NCBI GenBank assembly: GCA_946406115.1
Contig: OX291558.1
Coordinates: forward strand, 19,646,205-19,710,204
DNA length: 64,000 nucleotides
Source: Apoda limacodes
Lineage: Eukaryota > Arthropoda > Insecta > Lepidoptera > Limacodidae
Direction: 5' to 3'
Shown here: piece by piece, positions 1-9,689 of the stretch
Position numbering within the stretch: position 1 is the stretch's first letter
Layout: every line of letters starts with the position of its first letter
The notes under the pieces: model-generated
Databases searched by the model: none
What the model saw: only the letters and a program-made list of their open reading frames with translations
What the model was told of the DNA's origin: nothing
Program-made: the position numbers and the translations under genes

Positions 1-620
1 TGCTGGGCCTTGAGTATGTTTCATTTAATAATCTGCACTATTTTCGCTAGATGGCCCTTATTTTGTAATTCATGATGGTAATGACGCGAGCCAGTCCCAC
101 ACTTGGCAGGTTTTTTTTGCTGTCGTTGCTGCTCACACTATAATCACGACAAGTTTGAAGCTTGCATGTGTTAGTATCTTTACGATGGAGCAAAAACAAC
201 TAAAAACGTATTTCATGTACACTTTTGATTTTTTATTATTTGTGAAACCATATTGGTAAACCACATTAATAACACATATTCTGTAAAAAAAATCAGCCAT
301 TTATCTGTTGCGATTAAGACAGGAAAATCTCAGAACTAAATTATATTCTTACCTTTACGAGGCACAGGCATGTGATCGTGTAACAGGCACGAGCGCACGA
401 GCGAAGCAATTTATTTGTGTTTACGTTCACACCTGCCAGTGTTATTTCGGATATTTACTTAATATAAGGTTATGTTATGTAATGCTATTATTTATACTGT
501 GGTAATGGCAAGATATCCATGACGCGTACCGGCCATTTGTATTCGCTGAATTAGTTTAAGATCATGTTTTGGTTCTTATTTTATTTACTTTGCGTGTTTG
601 ATTGTTGCTAAGATGACAAT
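1..620. repeat. Block B, outer end (left copy)
   Basis: Seen: the sequence matches the reverse complement of 37,417-37,855, for example around the ctagatgg/gcgccatctagcg motif and the gttttggttcttattttatt stretch near 565. About 200 bases around 320-520 have no clear counterpart there. The block stops at 620 only because a 2.8-kb element is inserted; homology resumes at 3,407. Small open frames are AT-rich and unlike any protein I know, so no gene is called. Confidence 0.7.
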
Positions 621-1413
621 TAGTCCAGTAAAATTAGAAAATTAAAAAACATTAATTGGTAGAGTTTTGAATTTTGGTGTACATGTTCATTTAGACCTCC
701 CGTTGTGCATACTAAAAGTCCCTATTGATACCTGTTGCGCTCGCGCCGCCATCTTGGAAAAAAGGTACTCTTTTTCAGTTTTTTGCTTATATCTCGGCAA
801 TAATTATTAATACGATAAAATCGTGTATCAAAAACTGTAACTTATTAAATTTCCTACAAAAAAGCTACGATATATTTTTTTGTATCCCTAATACTTTAGC
901 TGCAATCCGACATTGAAAAGTTTTTTTTTATATTTTTGCTATCGATATACAGTTTTGTTTCGGTTTACTCCTAAAATGTTAGTAAAATGTTAGGCATATG
1001 CATTATGCGACATGATGTGTATAGCAGGGCGGAGTCCGCTTGGATTTTTTTTTCTTTTTCTGAGCTGACAATGCAGTTGGCTGTTGCAGCCATTACTGCT
1101 TCACCAGACTTTTTTGGGCGAGTCTCTGAAGGAGCCTCAGCCGGTATAGCGCCCAAAGCTCAAGGGAGCCTCGGCTTGGGTTGTCTTGGTGAGTAAGAAT
1201 AGCCAATAGGCTAGACCAACTAGCCATCAGCCGATCATCATCGCGTCTAATTCCGATAAAAACCACCTATCCTGAGTAGTATAAAGGAAAGGTTCTCAAC
1301 AGACTGATAAACAAACACAATTTTAACATTATGACTGCTACTAACTACGCCGTTAATGACCACCATGGGCTAGACGTACTGACATAGCATTTCTTCAGAA
1401 AATAAGCCTCAGA

Positions 1414-1626
1414 TTGCGCTCCATGAACTTTGCTCTAACAATCTCTTGGTTATTATGTCACTTGGACCTTGGTGTATACTGGGACAAATTCAAGAAAGCT
1501 CTTAAACTAATCAGCTTACCACAGCTAGATCTCATTTCTCTCATTAGATCTCTAATATCGATGTGGTCATCGAATCTGTCACCCAACAGTCACTCGCAAG
1601 CTACTATTAGCAAGTGCATAAAATAA
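1414..1626 (+). pseudogene. Non-LTR retrotransposon remnant inside TE1
   Basis: A 70-residue open frame whose C-terminal 45 residues match the C-terminus of the frame at 26,827-27,264 in the sister element (shared WDKFK, LISL/IISL, SQATISKCIK). The WDKFKxAL signature resembles the linker just after the endonuclease domain of jockey-type ORF2 proteins. That family assignment is inference from a short motif. The left part is damaged: the copy at 27 kb has an extra LGPRPTKS-type stretch missing here. Not a functional gene. Its orientation is the same relative to the element in both copies, so it was part of the element before they spread. Confidence 0.45.
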
Positions 1627-2783
1627 AAACCAGTTAAGAGCGATCTCAGTGTATGTGGAACAGCTTATAAATGCAACAGCTTAAAAACCGTTGTGTAGTA
1701 TTTAATGAACGCTGTCGCCACGTCGAAAAATGGCGCTTCAAATGTGCTCCGTGAAATCTGTGATGCAGTGCCCCTGTTCTGTTGCCCAAAATCCGAAATG
1801 ACTTTGATGAAAAAGTCTATACCTAGTGTCTATAAAATTTCGTAACTGTGGTAGTAGTAACGGTTAATCAAGTTTGCTCAAAGCGTTTAGTGAACTAAAT
1901 TATCTATATGACGAGGGCTTAGGACGTTTTTACCCTAACTACGTCGCGAAAAAAATGTAGTTTCACATCGCCTCGTTAAAAATACTTATTAATAAATAAT
2001 CAGAGGTAAACTTAATTTCGATAGTCTGCAGAACTTGGTCTACAATGACAGGAGGTAGAGAGGTAAGCGGTGGGAGAGCACATCTACTTTTGACCTCATT
2101 GTCTACCTTGCGGTCATGATTGGTGTCTACTGGTTTTATGCTAAGCAAGCATCACGACTCTAGGTTTTTTCTAAGCAGTCTGCCTTTTAGTCGTCGTCAC
2201 AGGGATCAATTTAGTCTTTGGAAGGAAAGCATGGCGCTCAGGGTGTCGACTTCAATAGATTTATAGCTCCAGTAAATCTGGAGACCAGGCTACATCCCTT
2301 CCATCGCGTTTTATTAACTGCTTTCTCGAAATTTTTGTAGAAGGAGTCTAGTCTTCTGCAGAAGGATAATTGGTTTGGGCTCTTTTATTAGTAACTCTAT
2401 GTCCTCGAGCACCGGTGAACGCTTGTTTAGAGCACTCGCTGATGGTAGCTTAACTTAGTGACTGGTAAGAGAATCAATGCCACGTCAATTTGTCGTTAGA
2501 TCTAATAAGAGAGGATGCGATCTAGTTGTTTTAAGCTAATAAGCTTATGAGGGCTTTCTTCAATACGCCTTTGTCGGATAGGAGTCAGAGAGACATGTAA
2601 TAACGGGAAAAAATCAAAGCAAAATCCGTCTAGCTACATACAGAAACCTTACGTTATGTGAAATCGCTTCGTCAAGTATTTCCAGCCTATCACTATTGGT
2701 AGTATTGCAGTACTATAAACGGTGCTTGGTAACTATATACATTTACATACAAAGTCACGTAAATCGATATACGTTGCCTAAGT

Positions 2784-2846
2784 CTTTATGGGAAGTGAGG
2801 CACACGGTCAACAAGACGATGACCGTGTGCCTCACTTCCCATAAAG
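2784..2846. other. Perfect 27-bp inverted repeat (hairpin)
   Basis: Two 27-base arms, 2,784-2,810 and 2,820-2,846, are exact reverse complements around the 9-base loop acaagacga. The arms contain gggaagtgaggcacacgg and its complement. The sister element at 25.7-28.5 kb lacks it, so it is private to TE1. The sequence is mixed in composition, so it is not a simple AT palindrome. Confidence 0.9.
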
Positions 2847-3406
2847 TAGCTGATGGCTGGTCATGGCTTTTCAGTATTGATAGCCAGTCGCGGCGATTTC
2901 GTGGTACTTATACCCACCAAGTGGCCCCAAAACACATCCGACCCAGCCATACACATCATGTCACATAATGCATTTGCCTCTTTCCTCCCTTCCCTTTTTC
3001 TCACCCTCTCATATCTCTCTCTCTTTCTTTTTCTAATAAATCTAAAAAATATATTTAAACCAAATGGTTTTAAGGTAACCAATTAAAATTGGAGTAAACA
3101 AAAAATTAAATAATTTTCCTCTTTAACGCGGGATTACAGCTAAAATACTAGAGATACAACAGTTATATTTATATATGAGCTTCTTTATAGGATATTTAAT
3201 AACCTACAGTTTTTGCATACAAATTTTTCCATATCAGCAATAATTGCCGAGATATAAGCAAAAACCTAAAAAGGGTATCTTTTTTCCAAGATGGCGGCGA
3301 GAGCGCAACAGCTATCGATGGGTACTTTTAGTATGTTCAATGGGAGGGGTTAATGAACAACTATACCTAAACTATAGCCTAAAAATGTATCTAATTTACT
3401 GGTCTA

Positions 3407-3570
3407 AATAGACACACAACTACTAGGGACTTATAAAGTCCTCGTTCATTCATCTTACAAATACACTAATCTTCATAGAATTAAGTAATACATGATAAAT
3501 ATGAAAGTTATATCCTCTGAAAGTTGGAAAGTAAAAATATTTTTTTATATCGACGATGCAGCCATAGATA
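3407..3570. repeat. Block B between two insertions
   Basis: A short block B segment between TE1 and the non-LTR element. It matches the reverse complement of about 37,251-37,416 (agacacacaactactaggg and atatcgacgatg). It ends in a putative target duplication, ccatagata at 3,562-3,570, which recurs as ccatgata at 7,225-7,232. Confidence 0.75.
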
Positions 3571-3649
3571 CGGCCTTTTTTTTTTTTTTTTTTTTTTTTT
3601 ATACCACTAAGGTGGCAAACAAGCCTACGGTCCGCCTGATGGTAAGCGG

Positions 3650-4969
3650 TCACCGTAGCCTATGGACGCTTGCAACACCAGGGGCATCACTCGCGCGTTG
3701 CCGACCCTTCAGAAATCTAATAACTTCTTTTTTGAAGAACCCCATACTGTAGTCCTTAGAGAAAACCTTGGCAGGGAGCTCATTCCACAACCCAAGGGTT
3801 CGCGGGAGGAAGTTTCTCTGAAACCGCACTGTTCGCGACCATTTTGGTTCCAAAGTGTGAGAATGAATTCCCTGTCGATGGCGAGCGGTGCGATGGTAGA
3901 AAGTAGCCGTGGGCATCATTTCGAACAATTCCTCAGAACACAATCCATTGTACAAGCGGTAGAACACACACAGGGAGGCAAAGTCTCTCCTCAGACTTAA
4001 GGGCTCAATACCGCAAGTGCGTTTGGGATCGTCGACAATTCTCACAGCCCGTCGTTGAACCGAGTCAAAAGGGCCAAGCTGGTATCCGGGTGCACCCGCC
4101 CAGAGATGGCAGCAGTACTCCATATGGGGCCGGACTTGCGACTTGTAAAGTAGCAACCTTTGCCCCGACGTGAAGTACTGCTTCGCTCTGTTGAGTACAC
4201 CAAGTTTTTTGGACGCCAGCTTTACCTTGTCTAGCAAATGATCTCGGAACTGAACATCGCTGGAGATGTCAACGCCAAGGATCCCAATGCTCTTAGAGAT
4301 GGAGAGGGGAGTGTTCTGGAATTGTGGGACTACAGTGAATGGGGTTTTCTTAGCGGTGAACGCGCAGACTTGTGTCTTTGAAGGGTTGAATCGGACCAAG
4401 TTTTCCCGCCCCCAGTCAGAGATCTTGGACAGACCGATCTCGATTTGAGACACAAGTTCTTCACGCTTTTCCTCCACAACGGAACGTGGGATGCCTGCAC
4501 GGCCCGTGTAATAAGCGTCTCCAGTACTGTCATCTGCATAGCAATGTATGTTGTTGATGTCCAACATATCATTGATGTGCAGTAGAAACAGCGTAGGAGA
4601 CAGCACAGAGCCTTGCGGGACACCAGCATTTATGTCCATGCTATCAGAGCAACTACCGTCAACTACGGCTCGTATGCTTCTGCCGGACAAAAAGCTAGCC
4701 ACCCATTTGCACAAACCCTCGGGCACTCCGTAAGATGGCAACTTCGATAGAAGACCGCGGTGCCAGACCCGATCGAACGCCTTCGCTATGTCCAGGCTAC
4801 ATGCCAATGCCTCCCCCTGACTCTCAATGGCTAGTGCCCATCGGTGTGTGAGATACACTAGAAGGTCACCAGTCGAGCGACCGTGGCGAAAGCCATATTG
4901 ACGGTCACTGACCAGATCGTGTACTTCTAGGTATCTTAGAAGCTGTGTGTTGATCACACGCTCCATCAC
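3650..4969 (-). CDS. Reverse transcriptase half of ORF2
   Basis: A 439-residue open stretch after the TAA stop. Reverse transcriptase motifs are intact: QYGFRHGRST (24-33), SLDIAKAFDRVWH with catalytic Asp (58-70), AGVPQGSVLSPTLF (115-128) and the catalytic YADD (144-147). A C-terminal region includes LLYKSQVRPHMEYC and RRAVRI, typical of the RT thumb and tail of jockey-superfamily elements. It would use cut target DNA as primer to copy its own RNA. The first Met given is internal to ORF2: in-frame coding continues upstream (NYRPIAITSLLSKV) to the stop, so it is not a genuine start. Downstream lie a short 3' UTR and the poly(A) tail. Confidence 0.92.
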   Translation of the reverse strand: MMERVINTQLLRYLEVHDLVSDRQYGFRHGRSTGDLLVYLTHRWALAIESQGEALACSLDIAKAFDRVWHRGLLSKLPSYGVPEGLCKWVASFLSGRSIRAVVDGSCSDSMDINAGVPQGSVLSPTLFLLHINDMLDINNIHCYADDSTGDAYYTGRAGIPRSVVEEKREELVSQIEIGLSKISDWGRENLVRFNPSKTQVCAFTAKKTPFTVVPQFQNTPLSISKSIGILGVDISSDVQFRDHLLDKVKLASKKLGVLNRAKQYFTSGQRLLLYKSQVRPHMEYCCHLWAGAPGYQLGPFDSVQRRAVRIVDDPKRTCGIEPLSLRRDFASLCVFYRLYNGLCSEELFEMMPTATFYHRTARHRQGIHSHTLEPKWSRTVRFQRNFLPRTLGLWNELPAKVFSKDYSMGFFKKEVIRFLKGRQRASDAPGVASVHRLR

Positions 4970-5008
4970 CTTAGAGAGGAGAGAGGTAATAGCGATAGGC
5001 CTGTAATT

Positions 5009-6199
5009 TTATGGATCTGATCTATCGCCCTTTTTGGGCACCGGGTGCACATTCGCAGTATTCCATGAAGACGGAAATTGCCTAGTGTGGTAGGAAAGCG
5101 TGAAGAGGCGCGTGAGTACAGGACATAACTCAGGAGCACACTGCTTAAGCACCACTGCTGGTATGCCGTCTGGCCCACTCGACTTATGAACGTCTAGGGA
5201 AAGCAACGCGCGCCGGACCTCGCGCTGTGTTATAGTGATTTCCGGCATGGTCTTACCGCACCACGGTAAAGTAGGTGGTACAGCGCCTTCGTCGTTCACA
5301 TTCGAGTTAGAGGCAAAGAGACTGCCCAATAGATCGGCTTTCTCTTTTGCACTGTGGGCCAAGTCACCATCGGTCTTTCGCAGTGGTGGTAATGACGACT
5401 GGCAGAAGTTCCCCTCGGCAGCTTTAGCAAGCGACCAGAAAGCACGACTCCCAGAAGGATAGCTCGCAAGTCGCCCACCTATTTTGCCGATGAATTGGAA
5501 TTTTGCTCTGGCAGTTGCTTTCTTACTGAACCTCGAGGCAGCATTTAATTTGCGTTTTAACTCAGAAATATTCGGATCCCTATTATTACGAGCCGTGGTC
5601 CAAGCCTCATACGCAGTTTGCTTAAGAATTTTAGCTTCTCTGCAAGGCCTATTAAACCACGGTCGTTTTTTGACGCCGGCAGCTACTCGCAGGTTAGGAA
5701 TGAAACATTCCATACCAGCGAGGATTGTCTCAGTGACTGCGGCTGCGCAGACGTCAGGATCTTCTGAGCTATAGCAGATCTGCCTCCACGGGTACGATGC
5801 ATAAAATTCTCGCAATCCATCCCAGTCTGCCGACTTATAATGCCACACACGACGCCAATTAGTTGGCCCAGAAGGATCGGGTTGTGTGCATGACAATCGA
5901 GTCCGGATGAGACAGTGGTCCGAGGAGCCAAGAGGCGCATCCACTGAGACGGAGTATCCATCCGGACGTGTAGTCAGCAGAAGGTCCAGTAAGGAGCTTG
6001 TATGGTCAACTATATCTGGTATTCTCGTTGGAGAAAGTACCAGCTGAGAGAATCCATAGGTCAGAGCAAATTCATGAGCAGATATCCCTGCATAGTTATT
6101 GGTTCGAGAACTGAGCCACTCACGATGGTGGGCGTTAAAGTCTCCCAAAATAACTACTTCTGCTGTAGGATATTGCTCTAGAACTTTGTCAGTCGTCAA
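5009..6199 (-). CDS. Endonuclease C-terminal half plus RT N-terminal part of ORF2
   Basis: A 396-residue open stretch. GDFNAH (19-24) and SSDHCLI (92-98) are the metal-binding and catalytic motifs of the APE-type endonuclease that nicks target DNA. Next come the WDGLREFY linker, a basic KKRPWFNRPCREAK segment, and SSGPDGIPAVVLK with VHPVPKKGD, which begin the RT domain. It ends at a premature TAA directly before NYRPIA, and the RT continues in the same frame at 4,969. The listed Met at 6,199 is an artefact of the upstream frameshift: the true N-terminal half of the endonuclease lies in another frame at 6,202-6,545. Confidence 0.9.
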   Translation of the reverse strand: MTTDKVLEQYPTAEVVILGDFNAHHREWLSSRTNNYAGISAHEFALTYGFSQLVLSPTRIPDIVDHTSSLLDLLLTTRPDGYSVSVDAPLGSSDHCLIRTRLSCTQPDPSGPTNWRRVWHYKSADWDGLREFYASYPWRQICYSSEDPDVCAAAVTETILAGMECFIPNLRVAAGVKKRPWFNRPCREAKILKQTAYEAWTTARNNRDPNISELKRKLNAASRFSKKATARAKFQFIGKIGGRLASYPSGSRAFWSLAKAAEGNFCQSSLPPLRKTDGDLAHSAKEKADLLGSLFASNSNVNDEGAVPPTLPWCGKTMPEITITQREVRRALLSLDVHKSSGPDGIPAVVLKQCAPELCPVLTRLFTLSYHTRQFPSSWNTANVHPVPKKGDRSDP

Positions 6200-6201
6200 A
6201 C

Positions 6202-6545
6202 TCAGGTGCGTGAAGAGTCGAGTTCCGTGTCACCGCTATGAGACCTGTATAGGCACGCATAGATACGAGTGTGGCCCCCATGATCTACGCGCACCCACAA
6301 TATCGACAGGTCCCTGTCTTCAAGGCTATGAAGTCGGCGACAGCAGATATCCTCCCGGACGAACATACATACACCGGCACGACTCAAAAAATTGTGCTCG
6401 AGTTTGTAGCCGGGATAACGAAGGTATGTTGTGTCGGCCGGGCAGGATATCTGCGTCTCCGTTAGAAAAATAATGGTTGGCTGCGCAGTCTCGAGATGGT
6501 GATGGACTGCGTTAAGATTTGCGTGAATACCCCTTATGTTGCAAA
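6202..6545 (-). pseudogene. Endonuclease N-terminal segment of ORF2
   Basis: An open stretch reading CNIRGIHANLNAVHHHLE, then FLTETQIS (endonuclease Glu motif), LSRAGVCMFVRED and HTRIYACLYRSHSGDTE, where the frame is lost at about 6,200. This is the usual start of the APE-type endonuclease in lepidopteran jockey-superfamily ORF2s. It is out of frame with both the start segment at 6,611 (one base lost near 6,543) and the downstream part. Confidence 0.85.
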
Positions 6546-6611
6546 ATCCACATTATATGTGGATGGAGTAACCGCTGTCAAAACTCTTTTCTTTTTTCTG
6601 TTCCTGGCCAT

Positions 6612-7224
6612 TTTTTTTGAAGTAACTTAGACTACGGATGAGGATTCACTGCACAGACAGCTTAGAAGACAAAAAGTTGCGGTACTAAGACTGCCGAAGC
6701 TCAACACAGATGATACGGTTGCTGGCACGGCGGGCGGAAGGGCCCCTGATCCCCCTCTGTTGTAGTAGCCGGGTCCACTCCGGTCTCCTTCTCCGGCACG
6801 ACTACTACTTCAGAGACTTTACACAGGTTGGCGGATCAGCCTCCCAGGGCGGAGATTAAGTGATCCCTGGGTTCGGGAACCCGTTCAACCTGCGGGCGGC
6901 CAGCGGTCAGCCGTTTCATCAGGTCTCCCTGACCGCCGAACCAGCACGCCGCGTCTACGCCGAGCAATGACAGCAACAAGCACCGTCGGTCCTCCGCTGT
7001 CCGCGCAGCGAATCCTCAAAGAGAGAGCTCTGGTAACCTTACTCACCGCCAGGAACACAACACTACTCAATGTTAGTGTTATTGTGGCCGCGGTTTTCTG
7101 TAAGGTGGAGGTACTTCCCCAGTTCGGGCCGCTCATTCGAGCAAGTACTCGCTATGCCCCGCTTTATTTGTTCGGGCAGCTTATTCGAGCGAATACTTGC
7201 AGTGCCCTACCTCTCTTAAATGCC
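6612..7224 (-). other. 5' region of the non-LTR element
   Basis: GC-rich DNA upstream of ORF2, much richer than its surroundings. It reads ggtgagtaaggttaccagag on the minus strand, a block I know from lepidopteran LINE ends. An 83-residue frame at 6,885-7,136 (minus) resembles no known ORF1 and has no zinc-knuckle cysteines. Two direct repeats of 48 bp, starting at 7,123 and 7,171 (each with ttcgggc...tattcgagc), sit at the 5' end and look like promoter monomers. Confidence 0.6.
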
Positions 7225-7560
7225 TCCATGATATGTTAGCTTAAAAGGAAAAAATATTACTATATATTTATGTTTATTATGTATTTCTTAATTCTATGAC
7301 TTCATAAATCCCTAGCATATTGTATAATCTCAACATCACAGGATGTTAAAAAGCGGTCATGTGTGATGAAACGGAAATTAAACACATGATTGGTCTTAGT
7401 TGTGCATGAATAAAATAATTAAGAAATTGTCTCGGTAATATTATTTATCGAAATAGGTGTTCGGATAAGTTATTAGTGCAGTTTTATTAAGTTTTTAGTT
7501 CTGGTTCTTTGTTTAAATAAATAGTGTAATTAACAACTTCAACGGATTATTAGCAGCTTT
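7225..7560. repeat. Block B continues
   Basis: Matches the reverse complement of about 36,870-37,250, for example atcgaaataggtgt.cggataagtta and the acatcacaggatgtt region. Divergence is clear by eye (roughly a fifth of positions). No gene seen. Confidence 0.7.
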
Positions 7561-9030
7561 AAATGGAAAACTCAGTCACTCACTTGCAGCATGGCAAGAC
7601 TGCTACCGTTCGTATGCTATTTGCGTGTCTTTCAGCGCTACCTTTAAAGTCTGCACATAATTTAACAATTTCACTGGCTTTTTCACACGTCAAAATGATT
7701 AAGAAAGTCTCTCAAAAATAGCATTAGAAATTGTGGTATTCTACTGATATCTGATCTTCTTTTTGCTTATAAATTTAGAGTTACTGGCAGCTGGGTCCTG
7801 AAATGTATATTCTACCCACGTCCAGTTTCTATTCCAATGCATTTCTGGACCGAATTATTTAGTGACAAGAGTGCTTTGGATCATGTTTGCGTTCGAACAA
7901 ACACGAGTTTAAAAGCTTTTAAGTAAATACTCTTTAAAGTAAGTTAAGTCAATGTAAAAGTCTTAGAGAAAGAGAATATAAATAATGTTTACTGGTAGTG
8001 GCATATATAAACATACCACGTATATATTTTATTTGCAACATACAATTTATAACTCTTTTGATATTGCTAGGGTTTCGGACCGAAAGGGTAAATCGGTGCC
8101 CTATTGCTAGGCCTAAGCTGTCGGTCTGTCTGTCTAACCCAAATGGATCTATCTTTAATCCCAAATAGGTGGAAACTTGACATTCTTACCGAATTTGTGT
8201 TATTGTGACAGATTTAAAAACAAAATTTTGTGTGAAAATCCGTCATTTTTGAAGCGAAATGCATAAAAATTGTTATTTGGCCATTAAGTTAAAAAAAATT
8301 AGATGGACGTGTTTTTTTTCTCCCCCAGGTTTGAATTGAAAAAATTTGAAGCAGAATTCCCATATTTTTAAGTCTAGGCTCAGAGGTTCCTGTTTTTAAG
8401 ATAGTATTTAAGAAAGGATTTTGCTAAATTACTCCTTTAAGATGGTCAAATAGCGGTGGGAAGTATTTATTTATGAAAAACGGTTATTTATGAAAAACGG
8501 TTATTTTGGATAAACGCAGTAAATTTGGTAATATAAGTTGAGGTCGAAGTGGGGCAAAACAAAGGATGAAATTTTTTGTGAGAAATTCGATATGTTGTGT
8601 CTAGACTTGAAATTTTGCAAAAAGATTACTGTTACAACTTACGCGAGTACTAAAAAAAGATTTCGCAGAATTCATCCCCTAATGGAGTTAAATGGGGATC
8701 GGAAGTTTGTATAAAAATCCGTTATTTTTGAAGCTGAATGCATAAAAATTGTAATATGGCCTTGAAGTTGAAAATCACTATTGACATGTTTTATCGTTTT
8801 TAGAAAATCGTCCCTAACAGCGGGTAGATTTGTAGTACGGTTAACAAACGACGAAAAAAGGGTTTTGGGTTAAAAAAATAAAATTGACTTGTTTCACTGT
8901 TTTTGGAAAATCATACAGAGCAGAATATGGGCTAAATAGATATTTGTATAAGAGTTCCGATATTTTTGTGGACTAAATAGTAAAAACCTTTTTTCTTTAA
9001 ACTCCACGCGGATGAAGACGCTCAGCTAGT
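7561..9030. other. AT-rich insert private to the left block B, with internal repeats
   Basis: No counterpart in block B'. The segment starting near 8,235 (aaaatccgtcatttttgaag, atgcataaaaattgt) recurs near 8,713, 478 bp later, diverged, and part of it again near 8,890. A short direct repeat, atttatgaaaaacggtt, occurs twice at about 8,467-8,503. No coding sequence is convincing. It is probably an old transposable element copy or satellite fragment; type unknown. Confidence 0.5.
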
Positions 9031-9400
9031 GATTTATAAAAAAACTAGGTGGGCTGGCAGACGTTTTACTATCCTTAAATTTGAAGTACTTCAGCGCCAC
9101 AACCGGATCTAATTATGAATCTAACCACCCAGGGACTCACTTAAACAATCACAAAAAAAAAACACCAAAATCGGTCCAAACATTTATAAGGCGTTTGCGG
9201 AGAATAAAATAGAGGTTGAAAACGATTTTGTTTTATACTATTCAGTGATAGTGAAGTACCTAGTGAATATAAAAAAGGTAACTTCCTTATTACATATCCT
9301 GTATCATTCCGGTACCAAAGTATAATTACTGAAAACTGAAAGTTGTAAATCAACCTGTTCAGTAATATATTCAATATAAATAAATACTTTCATAGCAAAG
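9031..9400 (+). repeat. Diverged retroelement tail-like module
   Basis: Begins with an aaactaggtgggctggcaga block and includes caaaatcggtccaaacattt. It matches the reverse complement of about 36,370-36,720 at roughly 75-80%. The phrase 'accgattttgatgaa' next to 'ccagctagttttttt' in the partner copy is common at ends of lepidopteran retroelements. Family not identified. Confidence 0.5.
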
Positions 9401-9414
9401 ATGCAGTCAAAAGA

Positions 9415-9470
9415 TTAACCTCGAGCCAGGACTTGAACCTGCATTCCTTCTTTTCCGTGGAAGCGCTTTA
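9415..9470 (-). other. tRNA-like T-arm remnant
   Basis: On the minus strand, gcaggttcaagtcctggctc resembles a tRNA T-arm and B box (7-base loop ttcaagt flanked by cagg/cctg). No D-arm, anticodon arm or acceptor stem could be drawn, so this is not called a tRNA gene. The inverted copy at 36,290-36,330 keeps the same core. Most likely part of an old SINE or tRNA pseudogene. Confidence 0.35.
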
Positions 9471-9689
9471 CAATTTTGTGTGATTGTCAGATTGATGTAC
9501 TAGGACTTTATAAGTCACTAGGAGTTGTATGTTCAGTGATACACATATATTGACCAACAACTTATAGAAATACTCGTAAAACTATGTATTTGCGTTTATT
9601 TATTTATTTCGTTAACTAGTCAGGGAAAAAAACTTAATATTAGTAAAAGCACTCGTAATCTACTTCAACGTATTTTGCGCATACCATTG

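Larger units (their letters stand above)
621..3406. mobile_element. 2.8-kb TIR element TE1 (non-autonomous)
   Basis: Seen: the left tip TAGTCCAGTAAAATTAG pairs with the inverted right tip TAGACCAGTAAATTAG. Further in, at about 670-830 and 3,235-3,365, are long diverged inverted repeats carrying the shared core actaaaagt.ccc.at.gat and gccgccatcttgg. The 3-bp AAT at 618-620 and 3,407-3,409 looks like a target-site duplication, because the inverted block B' at 37,417-37,419 has a single copy and no element. A second member lies inverted at 25,683-28,509. No transposase is visible; the interior carries a retrotransposon remnant (1,414-1,626). Three-bp duplications suit PIF/Harbinger-like elements, but that assignment is inference. 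Confidence 0.75.
3650..6611 (-). pseudogene. ORF2 (endonuclease-reverse transcriptase), broken
   Basis: The full ORF2 footprint, about 985 codons. The likely start is the ATG at 6,611-6,609, followed by a basic MARNRKKKR start typical of such ORF2s. Order along the protein: endonuclease N-terminal half (LTETQ motif), endonuclease C-terminal half (GDFNAH, SSDH), linker, RT with YADD, and a C-terminal tail ending LKGRQRASDAPG. Three lesions are visible: a one-base loss in the T run near 6,543 just after the start segment; a frameshift near 6,200 inside the endonuclease; and one in-frame TAA at 5,009-5,011 between PKKGDRSDP and NYRPIA. The two long parts on either side of the TAA are in the same frame (offset 1,230). 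So few lesions imply a fairly recent insertion. Confidence 0.9.
3571..7224 (-). mobile_element. Non-LTR retrotransposon, jockey superfamily, near full length
   Basis: An autonomous-type LINE inserted on the minus strand. Its 3' end is at the left, where 25 T residues (3,576-3,600) are the poly(A) tail. ORF2 (endonuclease and reverse transcriptase) fills 6,611-3,650. The 5' region up to 7,224 is GC-rich with two 48-bp monomers. Flanking ccatagata and ccatgata look like an imperfect target duplication, and the inverted block B' has the unoccupied site gccatctataatatg at about 37,247-37,259. The element therefore inserted into block B after B and B' separated, or was lost from B'. No ORF1 is recognisable. 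Three lesions in ORF2 make it inactive. The clade within the superfamily (CR1/L2/Daphne-like versus jockey proper) was not resolved. Confidence 0.9.

Noticed and set aside
3576..3600. T run as a simple microsatellite
   Set aside because: It sits exactly at the 3' terminus of the minus-strand LINE and next to the target duplication, so it is the poly(A) tail.
3662..4000. 112-codon plus-strand frame
   Set aside because: Antisense shadow of the reverse transcriptase coding strand.
6099..6473. 124-codon plus-strand frame
   Set aside because: Antisense shadow of the endonuclease region.
9415..9470. Possible tRNA gene on the minus strand
   Set aside because: Same reason: a B-box-like core without a cloverleaf, and its inverted partner has drifted.
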